Source: Rhodoferax sp.
GTDB taxonomy: Bacteria > Pseudomonadota > Gammaproteobacteria > Burkholderiales > Burkholderiaceae_C
Direction: 5' to 3'
DNA: 64,000 bases
NCBI RefSeq assembly: GCF_013297935.1
Contig: NZ_JAAFIX010000003.1
Span: forward strand, 186,001 to 250,000
The notes beneath the pieces are model-generated. The model was given only the letters and a program-made list of their open reading frames with translations. It did not search any database and had not been told where the DNA came from. Both the position numbers and the translations under genes were made by a program. Of the stretch, positions 46,761 through 55,739 are shown one piece after another (position 1 is the stretch's first letter; each line of letters opens with the position of its first letter).

Positions 46761-47960
46761 ATGCGCACACTCCATACCCTCTTGCCGGCAGGTCTGGCAT
46801 TTCTGGCCACGTCTGCCGCACTGGCGCAGCAAGACCCGCTCACCCTGAGCGCCGGCTACACCCTGCAATCGGACAGCAACCTGTTCCGCCTGCCGGCTAC
46901 CGCCAACGTGCAGGCACTCACCGGGCAAAGCAGCGCTGCAGAAACCATTGGCGTCACCACTTTAGGCCTGGGCTTCAACACCCGCCAAAGCCTGCAGACG
47001 CTGGCAGTCAACCTCAACCTGGTGGACTACCGCTACCTGAACTTCAGCTACCTCAGCTTCACTGCCAACAACTACAACGCCGCTTGGCAATGGGCCGTCA
47101 CCCCACGGGTGACCGGCACTTTCAGCACCGACCGCAAAGAAACGCTCAATAGCTTTTCCGACTTCACAGGCTACCGCCAACGCAACCAACGGCTCGACAC
47201 CACCACCCGCTTCGACGCCGCCTACCAGCTCGACGGCCCCTGGCGCCTGATTGCCGGCACCAGCACCACCCGCCAAGAAAACCAGCTCACGCAGGTCACA
47301 GGTAGCGACTTCACTACCAACGCCGCAGACGCTGGTGTGCGCTACCTGTTTGCCTCCGGCAGCACCCTGAGTTACCAACTGCGCACCAACAACGGCAGCT
47401 ACTTGAACCGCACTGTGCCCAACACCAGTGCGCTAGACGACCAATTCACCCAACTCGACAACGACCTGCGCCTACGCTGGGCCCTCGGTGGCGGCAGCGC
47501 GGTCAACGCCCACCTGACCCACATCAACCGCACCCACCCCCGCTACGGCGAGCGTGACTACAACGGGTTTAACTTCGGCGCCGGTGTCGACTGGGCCCTG
47601 AGCGGCAAAACCAGCCTCAGCACCAGCTTCAGCCACACGCTCGATGCCTACGCCGCCAACAACAGCAACTACAGCAGCACCGACAAAATCAGCGTGTCTG
47701 CCGGCTGGCAAATCAGCCCCAAAGTTGGTTTGCGCCTGAAAAACGACTGGGCCCAGCGCAGCTACCTGGGCAGCCCCAACACCGCTGTGAGCAGCAACCG
47801 TCAAGACATCACCCGCGACACCACCCTCACCATCAACTGGCAGGCCCACGACCAACTGGCCTTGAGCGCCTCGCTACAAAAAGCCAACCGCGGCGTGAAC
47901 CAAGCCAACCTCGATTACGACAGCACCATGCTGTTCTTTACCGCTCAACTCACTTACTAG
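46761..47960 (+). CDS. epsL: EpsL outer-membrane beta-barrel protein
   Basis: 399 residues with a signal peptide ('LLPAGLAFLATSAALAQ') and about 14-18 alternating amphipathic strands ending in aromatic residue Tyr ('FFTAQLTY'), the sign of an outer-membrane barrel. 'LSAGYTLQSDSNLFRLP' is characteristic of the EpsL proteins in exosortase B loci. Its role in polymer export or surface attachment is presumed from location; the mechanism is unknown. Very close to epsB upstream (three bases) and epsD downstream. Confidence 0.87.
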   Translation: MRTLHTLLPAGLAFLATSAALAQQDPLTLSAGYTLQSDSNLFRLPATANVQALTGQSSAAETIGVTTLGLGFNTRQSLQTLAVNLNLVDYRYLNFSYLSFTANNYNAAWQWAVTPRVTGTFSTDRKETLNSFSDFTGYRQRNQRLDTTTRFDAAYQLDGPWRLIAGTSTTRQENQLTQVTGSDFTTNAADAGVRYLFASGSTLSYQLRTNNGSYLNRTVPNTSALDDQFTQLDNDLRLRWALGGGSAVNAHLTHINRTHPRYGERDYNGFNFGAGVDWALSGKTSLSTSFSHTLDAYAANNSNYSSTDKISVSAGWQISPKVGLRLKNDWAQRSYLGSPNTAVSSNRQDITRDTTLTINWQAHDQLALSASLQKANRGVNQANLDYDSTMLFFTAQLTY

Positions 47961-47972
47961 CCCCTCATTACC

Positions 47973-48926
47973 ATGAACACCACACGCTTTACCGTCACCC
48001 TGCTGGCTGCTGCCATCACCCTGACCCTGGTCGCCTGCGGCGACAAAGAGGGCAAAAAAGTCGCCACCCAAGTTGCAGCCAAAGTCGGCAGTGAAGAAAT
48101 TTCGGTGCACCAGATCAACCAAGTCCTCAGCCGCACCAACACCGGTGGAGCCAACGCCGAGCAAGTGCAAGCCATGAGCCGCGAAGTGCTGGAAAAACTG
48201 ATCGACCAGCAACTCGCCGTGGAGCAAGCCACCGAAAACAAGCTCCACCGCTCACCCGACGTCGTGTCCCAAATTGAAGCAGCCCGCCGCGACATTCTGG
48301 CCCGCGCCTACATTCAGCAAGTAAGCGCCGGCATTGCCAAGCCCACTGTCGAAGACGCTAAAAAATACTATGCCGAGCACCCCCAGTTGTTCAGCGAGCG
48401 CCGCATCTTCAATGTGCAAGAAATCGTGACCCCCAACGTCGCAGGCGTCGCCAACACCCTCAAGGGCCTGGTCGCAGCCGGCAAAAGCGCAGAAGACATC
48501 GCCGCTGCGCTCAAGGCCCAAAACATCCAGTTCAACGGCGGCAGCGCCACGCGTGCCGCAGAGCAAATTCCGCTGGACGTGTTGCCCAAAATTCATGCCC
48601 TGAAAGACGGCCAGGCCACCGTCATTGAAGCCCCCCAAGCCATCACCATGGTGCGCGTGGTGTCCTCGCAGCAAGCAGCAGTGCCAGAAGCTTCTGCCCT
48701 GCCCCGTATTGAGCAGTTTTTGACCAACCAGCGCGCAGGCGAAGCCGTGGCCACCAACCTCAAGCAGCTGCGCAGCAACACCAAAATCAGCTACATGGGC
48801 GAATTTGACAAAGGTACCGCCCCCGCAACGGCAGCTGCTGCGGCCCCTGCCGAACCCGTATTGGCCCCAGCAGTCGAAGACAAAACCAAGTCCGTCATCG
48901 ACAAAGGCGTATCCGGCCTGAAGTGA
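47973..48926 (+). CDS. epsD: EpsD lipoprotein, parvulin-type peptidyl-prolyl isomerase
   Basis: 317 residues. Lipoprotein signal 'LLAAAITLTLVACGDKEG' with lipobox LVAC, a SurA-N-like helical region ('AAKVGSEEISVHQINQVLSR', 'VLEKLIDQQLAVEQA') and a parvulin-like domain (about 135-250) with 'SERRIFNVQEIVTPN'. EpsD family members help assemble the secretion machinery. The low-complexity Ala/Pro tail ends 'SVIDKGVSGLK'. Located between epsL and epsE. Confidence 0.88.
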   Translation: MNTTRFTVTLLAAAITLTLVACGDKEGKKVATQVAAKVGSEEISVHQINQVLSRTNTGGANAEQVQAMSREVLEKLIDQQLAVEQATENKLHRSPDVVSQIEAARRDILARAYIQQVSAGIAKPTVEDAKKYYAEHPQLFSERRIFNVQEIVTPNVAGVANTLKGLVAAGKSAEDIAAALKAQNIQFNGGSATRAAEQIPLDVLPKIHALKDGQATVIEAPQAITMVRVVSSQQAAVPEASALPRIEQFLTNQRAGEAVATNLKQLRSNTKISYMGEFDKGTAPATAAAAAPAEPVLAPAVEDKTKSVIDKGVSGLK

Positions 48927-48961
48927 GCGCCCTTACCGCCCGCCCCAACCAGCACCACACC

Positions 48962-49765
48962 ATGCACAAGTTTTTTCAACTCCTGACCGCCGGCCTGCTC
49001 GCCCTAGGCGCACTGACCGCCCACGCTCAAGACGGCAAAGCCGACTACCCCTTGGGCGCGGGCGACACCATCCGCGTGCAGGTTTTCCAGAACCCCGACC
49101 TCACCATCGAAACCCGGGTCTCTGAGAGCGGCATCATCACCTACCCGCTGATCGGTGCGGTACCACTGGGCGGGCTGTCTGTAGCCGCCGCCGAAAAGAA
49201 AATTGCCGATGCGTTGCAGACCGGCGGCTTTATCCAAAAGCCCCAAGTCAACATTGCACTCATCCAGATCCGCGGCAACCAAGTGTCGGTGCTGGGCCAA
49301 GTGGCGCGCCCCGGCCGCTTTCCGCTGGAAACGGTCAACACCCGCCTGAGCGACATGCTGGCTAACGCCGGTGGCGCCACCAACGCGGGCGACGACGTCG
49401 TGGTCGTCACCGGCCTGCGCGATGGCAAGCCCTTCCGCAAAGAGATCGATATTCCCTCGATCTTTTTGGCCGACAACGCCAAAGACAACCTGCTGCTCCA
49501 AGGCGGCGACACCATTTATGTGCACCGCGCACCGGTGTTCTTTATTTATGGTGAAGTGCAGCGCCCCGGCTCGTTTCGGGTAGAGCGCGACATGACCATC
49601 ATGCAAGCCCTGGCCCAAGGCGGTGGGCCCAACGCCCGTGGCTCTGAGAAACGCCTGCGCCTGCACCGCAAGCTGCCCAACGGCGGTTTGCAACAAATCG
49701 AGCCCCAGCTGACCGACGCTGTGCAAGCCAATGACGTGCTCTACGTCAAAGAAAGCATCTTCTAA
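48962..49765 (+). CDS. epsE: EpsE polysaccharide export protein (Wza/OPX family)
   Basis: 267 residues. Signal peptide 'MHKFFQLLTAGLLALGALTAHAQ', then the polysaccharide export (PES) domain 'YPLGAGDTIRVQVFQNPDLTIETRVSESGIITYPLIGAVPL' and two SLBB repeats ('VSVLGQVARPGRFPL', 'FIYGEVQRPGSFRVERDMT'). It forms part of the periplasm-to-outer-membrane channel; no C-terminal amphipathic barrel helix is evident, so EpsL may supply the outer-membrane part. The track's 48923 GTG start overlaps epsD; ATG 48962 is preferred for the signal peptide. Confidence 0.92.
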   Translation: MHKFFQLLTAGLLALGALTAHAQDGKADYPLGAGDTIRVQVFQNPDLTIETRVSESGIITYPLIGAVPLGGLSVAAAEKKIADALQTGGFIQKPQVNIALIQIRGNQVSVLGQVARPGRFPLETVNTRLSDMLANAGGATNAGDDVVVVTGLRDGKPFRKEIDIPSIFLADNAKDNLLLQGGDTIYVHRAPVFFIYGEVQRPGSFRVERDMTIMQALAQGGGPNARGSEKRLRLHRKLPNGGLQQIEPQLTDAVQANDVLYVKESIF

Positions 49766-49781
49766 ACCGGGCCCCCAGACC

Positions 49782-51158
49782 ATGACACTGCAACAATTTC
49801 TGCTGATACTGCGCGCCCGCTGGAAGATCGCCCTACTGGCCTTTGCCCTCACCGTGGCCACCACCGTGGCCGTTAGCCTCTACCTGCCCAAGCAATACAC
49901 CGCCAGCGCTGCGGTGGTGGTGGATGTGAGGTCGCCCGACCCGGTCAGCGGCCTCATGCTGCAAGGCATGATGGCCCCTGGCTACATGGCCACCCAAGTC
50001 GACATCATCAATAGCGACCGTGTCGCACAAGCGGTGGTGAAAAACCTGCGCATGGAAAGCAGCCCCGCAGTGCAAGCCCAATGGCAAGAAGCCACCAAAG
50101 GCAAAGGCCAGCTGCGCGACTGGCTGGCTACCGCTCTGCAACGCAACCTGGACGTGAAGCCCAGCCGCGAGAGCAACGTCATCAACATCAACTACTCCGG
50201 CGCCGACCCCGAGTTTGCCGCTGCGGTAGCCAATGCCTTTGCCCAAGGGTATATGGATGTGAACCTCGACTTGCGCGTCGCCCCCGCCCGCCAGTTTGCA
50301 GCGTTTTTTGAAGAGCAAACCAAAACCGCTCGTGGCCGCCTGGAGGCCGCGCAACAAGCCCTGTCTGACTACCAGCAGGCCAACGGCATTACCTCTGCCG
50401 ACGAGCGCATGGACTTTGAAACCGCCAAGCTCAACGAAACCAGCAGCCAGCTCACCGGTGTGCAAGCCCAGACCACCGACAGCCAAAGCAAACGCCAAAG
50501 CGGCAAAGCCGACACCGTGGCAGAGGTCATGCAAAGCCCGCTGCTCAACGGCCTGAAGGCCGATATTGCCCGCCTGGAAGCCCGCATTACCGAGACCAGC
50601 GGCAACCTCGGCAAAAACCACCCGCAAATTCAGCGCAGCGAAGCCGAGCTGGCCACCCTCAAGGCCCAGCTCGAGGCCGAGACCCGCAAAATCACCACCT
50701 CTATCGACACCACCTACCAGGTGGGCAAGCAGCGCGAGGCGCAATTGCAAGGCGCGCTGGCCGCGCAAAAAGCGCGGGTGTTGCAGCTCAACAAACAGCG
50801 CGATGAGCTCAATGTGCTGCGCCGCGACATTGAGTCCGCGCAGCGCGCATTCGAGATCGTGAGCCAACGCGCCTCGCAAACCAACATTGAGAGCCAAACC
50901 AACCAAACCAATATTGCGGTGCTCAACCCCGCCAGCCCACCGCAAGACCCCTCCAAGCCTCGAGTGTTTATCAATGTGCTGGTATCCGTGTTTTTGGGCA
51001 CGCTGCTGGGCGTTGGCTTGGCTTTGTTGCTGGAGCTGATGAACCGCAAGGTTCGCTCCACGGATGACCTGGTAGAGGCCCTCGAGCTACCAGTGCTGGG
51101 CGCCATTAGCTCGGCATCGGGCATGTTTAAACGCACGGCCATTGGAGTCCGGGCATGA
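49782..51158 (+). CDS. epsF: EpsF chain-length determinant protein (Wzz/PCP-2a type)
   Basis: 458-residue polysaccharide co-polymerase. N-terminal Wzz domain after the first membrane helix ('LRARWKIALLAFALTVATTVAVSLYLPKQYTASAAVVVD'), a long coiled-coil periplasmic part (about 190-385; heptad-rich 'KTARGRLEAAQQALSDYQQ'), then a second helix 'FINVLVSVFLGTLLGVGLALLLELMNRKVRS'. Pairs with the separate kinase EpsG. ATG 49782 chosen over track 49731. Overlaps epsG by four bases (ATGA). Confidence 0.92.
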   Translation: MTLQQFLLILRARWKIALLAFALTVATTVAVSLYLPKQYTASAAVVVDVRSPDPVSGLMLQGMMAPGYMATQVDIINSDRVAQAVVKNLRMESSPAVQAQWQEATKGKGQLRDWLATALQRNLDVKPSRESNVININYSGADPEFAAAVANAFAQGYMDVNLDLRVAPARQFAAFFEEQTKTARGRLEAAQQALSDYQQANGITSADERMDFETAKLNETSSQLTGVQAQTTDSQSKRQSGKADTVAEVMQSPLLNGLKADIARLEARITETSGNLGKNHPQIQRSEAELATLKAQLEAETRKITTSIDTTYQVGKQREAQLQGALAAQKARVLQLNKQRDELNVLRRDIESAQRAFEIVSQRASQTNIESQTNQTNIAVLNPASPPQDPSKPRVFINVLVSVFLGTLLGVGLALLLELMNRKVRSTDDLVEALELPVLGAISSASGMFKRTAIGVRA

Positions 51159-52006
51159 GCAACAGCACCAAAACCATTGGCGATATTTTGGTGGCCACCG
51201 GCCGCCTGAGCGCAGAAGACGCCGCCCGCATTGTGGAGCGCCAGCGCCAAGACCAAGTGCAGTTTGGCGACGCCGCCTTGGCCCTGAAGGTGCTCAGCAA
51301 AGACGACATCGACTTTGCCCTGAGCAAACAGTTTGACTACTCGTACCTCAGCGACCAGGACCAAAGCGTCAGCGCCGAGCTGGTAGCAGCCTACAAGCCC
51401 TTTAGCCGCGTGGGCGAAAACCTGCGCGCTGTGCGCAGCCAGCTCATGCTGCGCTGGTTTAACACCGACCCCGCCCGCAAGGTTATGGCGATTGTGAGCC
51501 CCGGCAACGGAGAAGGCCGCAGCTTTGTGGCCGCCAACTTGGCCATTGTGTTTGCACAGCAAGGCGAGCGCACCCTGCTCATAGACGCCGACATGCGCGC
51601 CCAACCCGAGCGGGGCCAACACGCCCTGTTCAAGCTGGGCAAGAGTGCAGGCCTGTCTGCCATCTTGGCCAACCGCGCCGGGCTGGAAGTTGCTCAACTC
51701 ATCCCAGGCCTGCCCGGCCTGGCCGTGCTGCCCGCAGGCGCCATGCCCCCCAACCCGCAAGAGCTGCTGGGCCGGCCCGCCTTTGGCGACCTGCTGCGCG
51801 TGGCCAGCCAGCAGTTTGATGTGATCATCATCGACACCCCCGCAGGCAGCGAGTTTGCCGATGCCGAAATCACCGCCGCCCGCGCAGGCGCGGCCCTGCT
51901 GGTAGCCCGCCAAAACGTGAGCCTGGTACCCCGCGCCACCCAGCTGGCCCGCCGACTGCAAGACAGTGGCGTAGCACTGGTCGGCTCCGTGCTGAACGAC
52001 GCATGA
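51155..52006 (+). CDS. epsG: EpsG BY-kinase-like protein with GspE/MshE-N-like N-terminal domain
   Basis: 283 residues. The N-terminal ~75 residues form a two-repeat module like T2SS ATPase N-domains ('GDILVATGRLSAEDAARIVERQ', 'FGDAALALKVLSKDDIDFALSK'). The C-terminal ~180 residues are a MinD-like BY-kinase: a Walker A variant 'SPGNGEGRSFVAANLA' where the usual Lys is Arg, Walker A' 'TLLIDADMR' and Walker B 'VIIIDTPA'. The usual C-terminal tyrosine cluster is missing ('VGSVLNDA'). It presumably controls EpsF. Overlaps xrtB by four bases. Confidence 0.88.
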   Translation: MSNSTKTIGDILVATGRLSAEDAARIVERQRQDQVQFGDAALALKVLSKDDIDFALSKQFDYSYLSDQDQSVSAELVAAYKPFSRVGENLRAVRSQLMLRWFNTDPARKVMAIVSPGNGEGRSFVAANLAIVFAQQGERTLLIDADMRAQPERGQHALFKLGKSAGLSAILANRAGLEVAQLIPGLPGLAVLPAGAMPPNPQELLGRPAFGDLLRVASQQFDVIIIDTPAGSEFADAEITAARAGAALLVARQNVSLVPRATQLARRLQDSGVALVGSVLNDA

Positions 52007-52911
52007 GCACGCCCATGCCCCGCGTCTACCTCGGCAAACCAAGCTGGCTACAGGCAGCCCTGCCGTGGCTGCCTGTCATGCTCGGCTTGGCCGTGTTGTA
52101 CCTGCCCAGCCTCTACGACTTGTTTACAGGCATCTGGGCTAAAGACGAGCAAATGCACGGCCCCATCGTGCTGGGCATTTCGTGCTGGCTGATTTACCGC
52201 AACTGGCCCGCCATGCTGGAGGCCAGCCACGGCGAGCAGCCCAGCCCCTGGGGTTGGCCCGTGTTTGTGTTCGGGCTGCTGCTCTACGCGCTGGGCCGCT
52301 CGCAAGACATTTTGATTTTTGAAATCGGCTCGGTCATTTGGCTGCTGATTGCGCTGGCCCTGCTCAACTTCGGGCCCAAAGCGCTCAAGGCCCAATGGTT
52401 TGCGCTGTTTTTTATGCTGTTTATGGTGCCCCTACCCGGCGCTGTGGTCGACACCGTCACCATGCCCATGAAGATGGCTGTGTCTTATGTGGCCGAACAT
52501 GTGCTGTTTTGGGTGGGCTACCCCATTGGCCGCAGTGGCGTTATTTTGCAAATCGGGCAATACATGCTGCTGGTGGCAGACGCTTGCGCGGGACTACACA
52601 CCTTGCTGACTTTGGAGGCGCTGGGCCTGTTGTACCTGAACCTGGTGCGCCGCGATTCACTGTTTCGTAACGTGGGCTTGGCAATATTGATCGTGCCTAT
52701 TTCATTCACCGCCAACGTAATCCGTGTCATGGCGCTGAGCCTTATCACCTACCACTTTGGCGACGAAGCGGGCCAAGGCTTTTTGCACGGCTTTGCAGGC
52801 ATGGTGCTGTTTTTAAGTGCGCTCATGTTGATTATTGGTTTTGACAGCCTGCTGGTTACCTTTGAGCAGCTCAAAAGCAAGCGACTCGCTACTGCAAAGG
52901 GCATGGCATGA
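52003..52911 (+). CDS. xrtB: Exosortase B
   Basis: 302-residue integral membrane protease/transpeptidase-like protein with about eight helices. The proposed catalytic triad is present: Cys in 'ADACAGLHTLLTLEALG', Arg in 'TANVIRVMAL' and His in 'GFLHGFAGMVLF'. 'KDEQMHGPIVLGISCWLIYRN' is the conserved N-terminal exosortase segment. It should cleave and process PEP-CTERM proteins such as the one at 40902-41489. The position between epsG and epsI and the layout mark it as XrtB (EpsH). Confidence 0.95.
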   Translation: MSTPMPRVYLGKPSWLQAALPWLPVMLGLAVLYLPSLYDLFTGIWAKDEQMHGPIVLGISCWLIYRNWPAMLEASHGEQPSPWGWPVFVFGLLLYALGRSQDILIFEIGSVIWLLIALALLNFGPKALKAQWFALFFMLFMVPLPGAVVDTVTMPMKMAVSYVAEHVLFWVGYPIGRSGVILQIGQYMLLVADACAGLHTLLTLEALGLLYLNLVRRDSLFRNVGLAILIVPISFTANVIRVMALSLITYHFGDEAGQGFLHGFAGMVLFLSALMLIIGFDSLLVTFEQLKSKRLATAKGMA

Positions 52912-53585
52912 AACTCCAACTCAAGAGCGTACTCATGTTGGCACTGATGGTATGCGCCGCTTGGATTGCGCACGCCAGCAAGCCCACCGAGCTCATGGCA
53001 AAAAACCGTGGCAACCCCAAGCTTGAAGCTATCGTGCCTGCCACCTTCGGACCATGGCGGCAACTGCAGCAGTCTGCGGGGCAAGTGATCAACCCACAGC
53101 AAACAGAACTGCTAGAGAGTCTTTACTCTCAAATTTTGACCCGCACCTATGTCAATGCGGATGGCGGAGTCGTCATGTTGTCGATTGCCTATGGTGAAAA
53201 CCAAAGCGACGGCCTAGCGCTGCACTACCCCGATGTGTGCTACCCCGCCCAGGGCTTCAAGCTCAGTGGCGGCGCCAACAGCGTCATCAACACCAAATAT
53301 GGCGATATACCCGTGCGGCGCCTGCAAACCGAGCTGGGCCAGCGCAAAGAGCCGCTCACTTATTGGTCCACCATCGGCAATAGAGCGGTGCAGGGTGGAA
53401 CGGCCCGAAAGCTGGAGCAATTGCGCTATGGCTTCCATGGTCAAATCCCCGACGGTTTAATTTTCAGAGTCTCCAGCATCACGGGCAACACGCCTCTGGC
53501 CTATGAATTGCAAGCGCAATTTATCAGCGACCTGCTGGACGCCATTCAACCCCCACAACGTCAATTTTTATCTGGCCTTTTGTAA
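52908..53585 (+). CDS. epsI: EpsI exosortase-associated protein
   Basis: 225 residues with an N-terminal membrane anchor ('LKSVLMLALMVCAAWIAHA') and a periplasmic EpsI domain: 'IPVRR', 'AYGENQSDGLALHYPDVCYPAQGF' with the conserved HxPxxCYP-type box, and 'TYWSTIGNRAVQ'. EpsI always accompanies exosortases and may help handle the polymer or the cleaved protein; the activity is unknown. Its start overlaps the xrtB stop by four bases, and gmd starts ten bases after its stop. Confidence 0.9.
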   Translation: MKLQLKSVLMLALMVCAAWIAHASKPTELMAKNRGNPKLEAIVPATFGPWRQLQQSAGQVINPQQTELLESLYSQILTRTYVNADGGVVMLSIAYGENQSDGLALHYPDVCYPAQGFKLSGGANSVINTKYGDIPVRRLQTELGQRKEPLTYWSTIGNRAVQGGTARKLEQLRYGFHGQIPDGLIFRVSSITGNTPLAYELQAQFISDLLDAIQPPQRQFLSGLL

Positions 53586-53594
53586 GCAAACACT

Positions 53595-54710
53595 ATGAAA
53601 AAAGTAGCACTCATCACCGGCGTAACCGGCCAAGACGGTTCTTATTTGGCAGAGCTTTTGCTCAAAAAAGGCTACGAAGTGCATGGCATCAAACGCCGGG
53701 CATCGAGCTTCAACACCGACCGCATTGACCACCTGTACCAAGACCCCCATGTCTCGGCACGCAACTTCACCCTGCACTACGGCGACCTGACCGACAGCAG
53801 TAACCTGATTCGCATCATTCAACAGGTGCAGCCCGACGAGATTTACAACCTGGGCGCCATGAGCCACGTGGCCGTGAGCTTTGAGAGCCCCGAGTACACC
53901 GCCGACGCCGATGGCATGGGCACCCTGCGTATTTTGGAAGCCATTCGCATTTTGGGCTTAGAGAAGAAGACCCGGTTTTACCAAGCGTCTACCTCTGAGC
54001 TGTATGGCCTGGTGCAAGAAATCCCCCAAAAGGAAACCACTCCCTTTTACCCCCGCAGCCCCTACGCCGTGGCCAAGATGTACGCCTACTGGATCACGGT
54101 GAACTACCGCGAGGCCTATGGCATGTATGCCTGCAACGGCATCTTGTTTAACCACGAGAGCCCCCTGCGCGGCGAGACCTTTGTCACCCGCAAAATCACC
54201 CGCGCCATCAGCCGCATTGCGCTGGGCCTGCAAGACTGCCTGCACCTGGGCAACATGAGCGCCCTGCGCGACTGGGGCCATGCGCGTGACTATGTAGAAA
54301 TGCAATGGCTCATGCTGCAGCAAGACAAGGCCGAAGACTTTGTTATTGCCACCGGCGTGCAATACAGCGTGCGCCAGTTTGTGGAGTTTGCCGCTGCCGA
54401 GTTGGGTATTCAGCTGGCTTGGACTGGCGAAGCTGAAAACGAAATCGGCACCGTAGTGGCCGTGACCGGCACTGACGCCAAGTGCAAGGTGGGCGATGTG
54501 ATTGTGAAGGTAGACCCCCGCTACTACCGCCCCACCGAAGTGGAAACCCTGCTGGGCGACCCCACCAAGGCCAAAGAAAAGCTGGGCTGGGTGCCCACCA
54601 CCAGCCTGCAAGAGCTGGTGTCCGAAATGGTGCAAGCCGACTTTACGGCCGCCAAGCGCGATGCGCTGGTCAAGCTGGCCGGTTTCCAGACCTACGACCA
54701 CCACGAGTAA
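53595..54710 (+). CDS. gmd: GDP-mannose 4,6-dehydratase
   Basis: 371-residue short-chain dehydrogenase making GDP-4-keto-6-deoxy-mannose. NADP-binding '[27 protein letters not shown]' and catalytic '[15 protein letters not shown]' (YxxxK). '[21 protein letters not shown]' is the Gmd signature. With fcl immediately downstream it makes GDP-L-fucose from GDP-mannose supplied by manC. Normal length. Confidence 0.97.
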   Translation: MKKVALITGVTGQDGSYLAELLLKKGYEVHGIKRRASSFNTDRIDHLYQDPHVSARNFTLHYGDLTDSSNLIRIIQQVQPDEIYNLGAMSHVAVSFESPEYTADADGMGTLRILEAIRILGLEKKTRFYQASTSELYGLVQEIPQKETTPFYPRSPYAVAKMYAYWITVNYREAYGMYACNGILFNHESPLRGETFVTRKITRAISRIALGLQDCLHLGNMSALRDWGHARDYVEMQWLMLQQDKAEDFVIATGVQYSVRQFVEFAAAELGIQLAWTGEAENEIGTVVAVTGTDAKCKVGDVIVKVDPRYYRPTEVETLLGDPTKAKEKLGWVPTTSLQELVSEMVQADFTAAKRDALVKLAGFQTYDHHE

Positions 54711-54721
54711 GCCACGCCGCC

Positions 54722-55705
54722 ATGGACAAAAACGCAAAAATCTATGTGGCAGGACACCGTGGCTTGGTGGGCTCGGCCATTGTGCGCAACCTGCAAGCTG
54801 CGGGTTACACCAACTTGCTGCTGCGCACCCACGCCGAGCTGGACCTGACTAACCAGGTCGCCACCGCCGCTTTCTTTGAAGCCGAGAAACCCGACTACGT
54901 CTTTTTGGCAGCCGCCAAGGTGGGCGGCATTGTGGCCAACAACACCTACCCGGCAGAGTTCATTCGCGATAACTTGCTCATTCAGAGCAACATCATCCAC
55001 GCGGCATATGTGAACCAGGTCAAGCGGCTGCTGTTTTTAGGCTCCAGCTGCATTTACCCCAAGCTGGCGCCCCAGCCCATGCGCGAAGAGCACTTGTTGA
55101 CCGGCCCCTTGGAGCCCACCAACCGCCCCTACGCCTTGGCCAAAATCGCCGGTGTAGAAATGTGCTGGAGCTACAACCGCCAGTACGGCACCCAATACTT
55201 GGCCGCCATGCCTACCAACCTGTATGGCCCGGGCGACAACTACCACCCCGAAAACAGCCACGTGATCCCGGCACTGATCCGTAAGTTTCATGAAGCCAAG
55301 GTCAGTGGTGCGCCCACTGTCACGGTGTGGGGTAGCGGCTCACCCAAACGGGAGTTCATGTACAGCGAGGACATGGCTGCCGCATGTCTACACATCATGA
55401 ATTTTTCCGATGCCGTTTACACAAAACTGCTCGGAAGCGATGAGAGCGTAACCGGCAAATTCGAACCACCGCTGGTCAATATTGGTGTGGGTGAAGACGT
55501 CACCATCAAAGAGTTGGCAGAGACAGTGCAAGCTGTGGTGGGGTATCAAGGCAAGATTGTGTTTGACGCTACAAAACCTGACGGGACTCCGCGCAAATTA
55601 ATGGATGTGACTACATTGCGACGTCATGGATTTGAAGCCACGACAACTCTCTTTGATGGCCTGGAAGCTGCGTACACAGCGTTCAAAAGCGCAATTGATT
55701 ACTAA
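54722..55705 (+). CDS. fcl: GDP-L-fucose synthase
   Basis: 327-residue epimerase/reductase, final step to GDP-L-fucose. '[18 protein letters not shown]' NADP site, the YxxxK '[14 protein letters not shown]', the '[14 protein letters not shown]' segment and '[22 protein letters not shown]' are complete. The track begins 240 bases earlier inside gmd; ATG 54722 gives the standard N-terminus. Base composition becomes visibly more AT-rich in the last third (about 55380 on), which suggests a recombination point inside the gene. Confidence 0.95.
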   Translation: MDKNAKIYVAGHRGLVGSAIVRNLQAAGYTNLLLRTHAELDLTNQVATAAFFEAEKPDYVFLAAAKVGGIVANNTYPAEFIRDNLLIQSNIIHAAYVNQVKRLLFLGSSCIYPKLAPQPMREEHLLTGPLEPTNRPYALAKIAGVEMCWSYNRQYGTQYLAAMPTNLYGPGDNYHPENSHVIPALIRKFHEAKVSGAPTVTVWGSGSPKREFMYSEDMAAACLHIMNFSDAVYTKLLGSDESVTGKFEPPLVNIGVGEDVTIKELAETVQAVVGYQGKIVFDATKPDGTPRKLMDVTTLRRHGFEATTTLFDGLEAAYTAFKSAIDY

Positions 55706-55739
55706 TGCTCAAGATGGCAATTGTTGCGAGCAAACTGCA

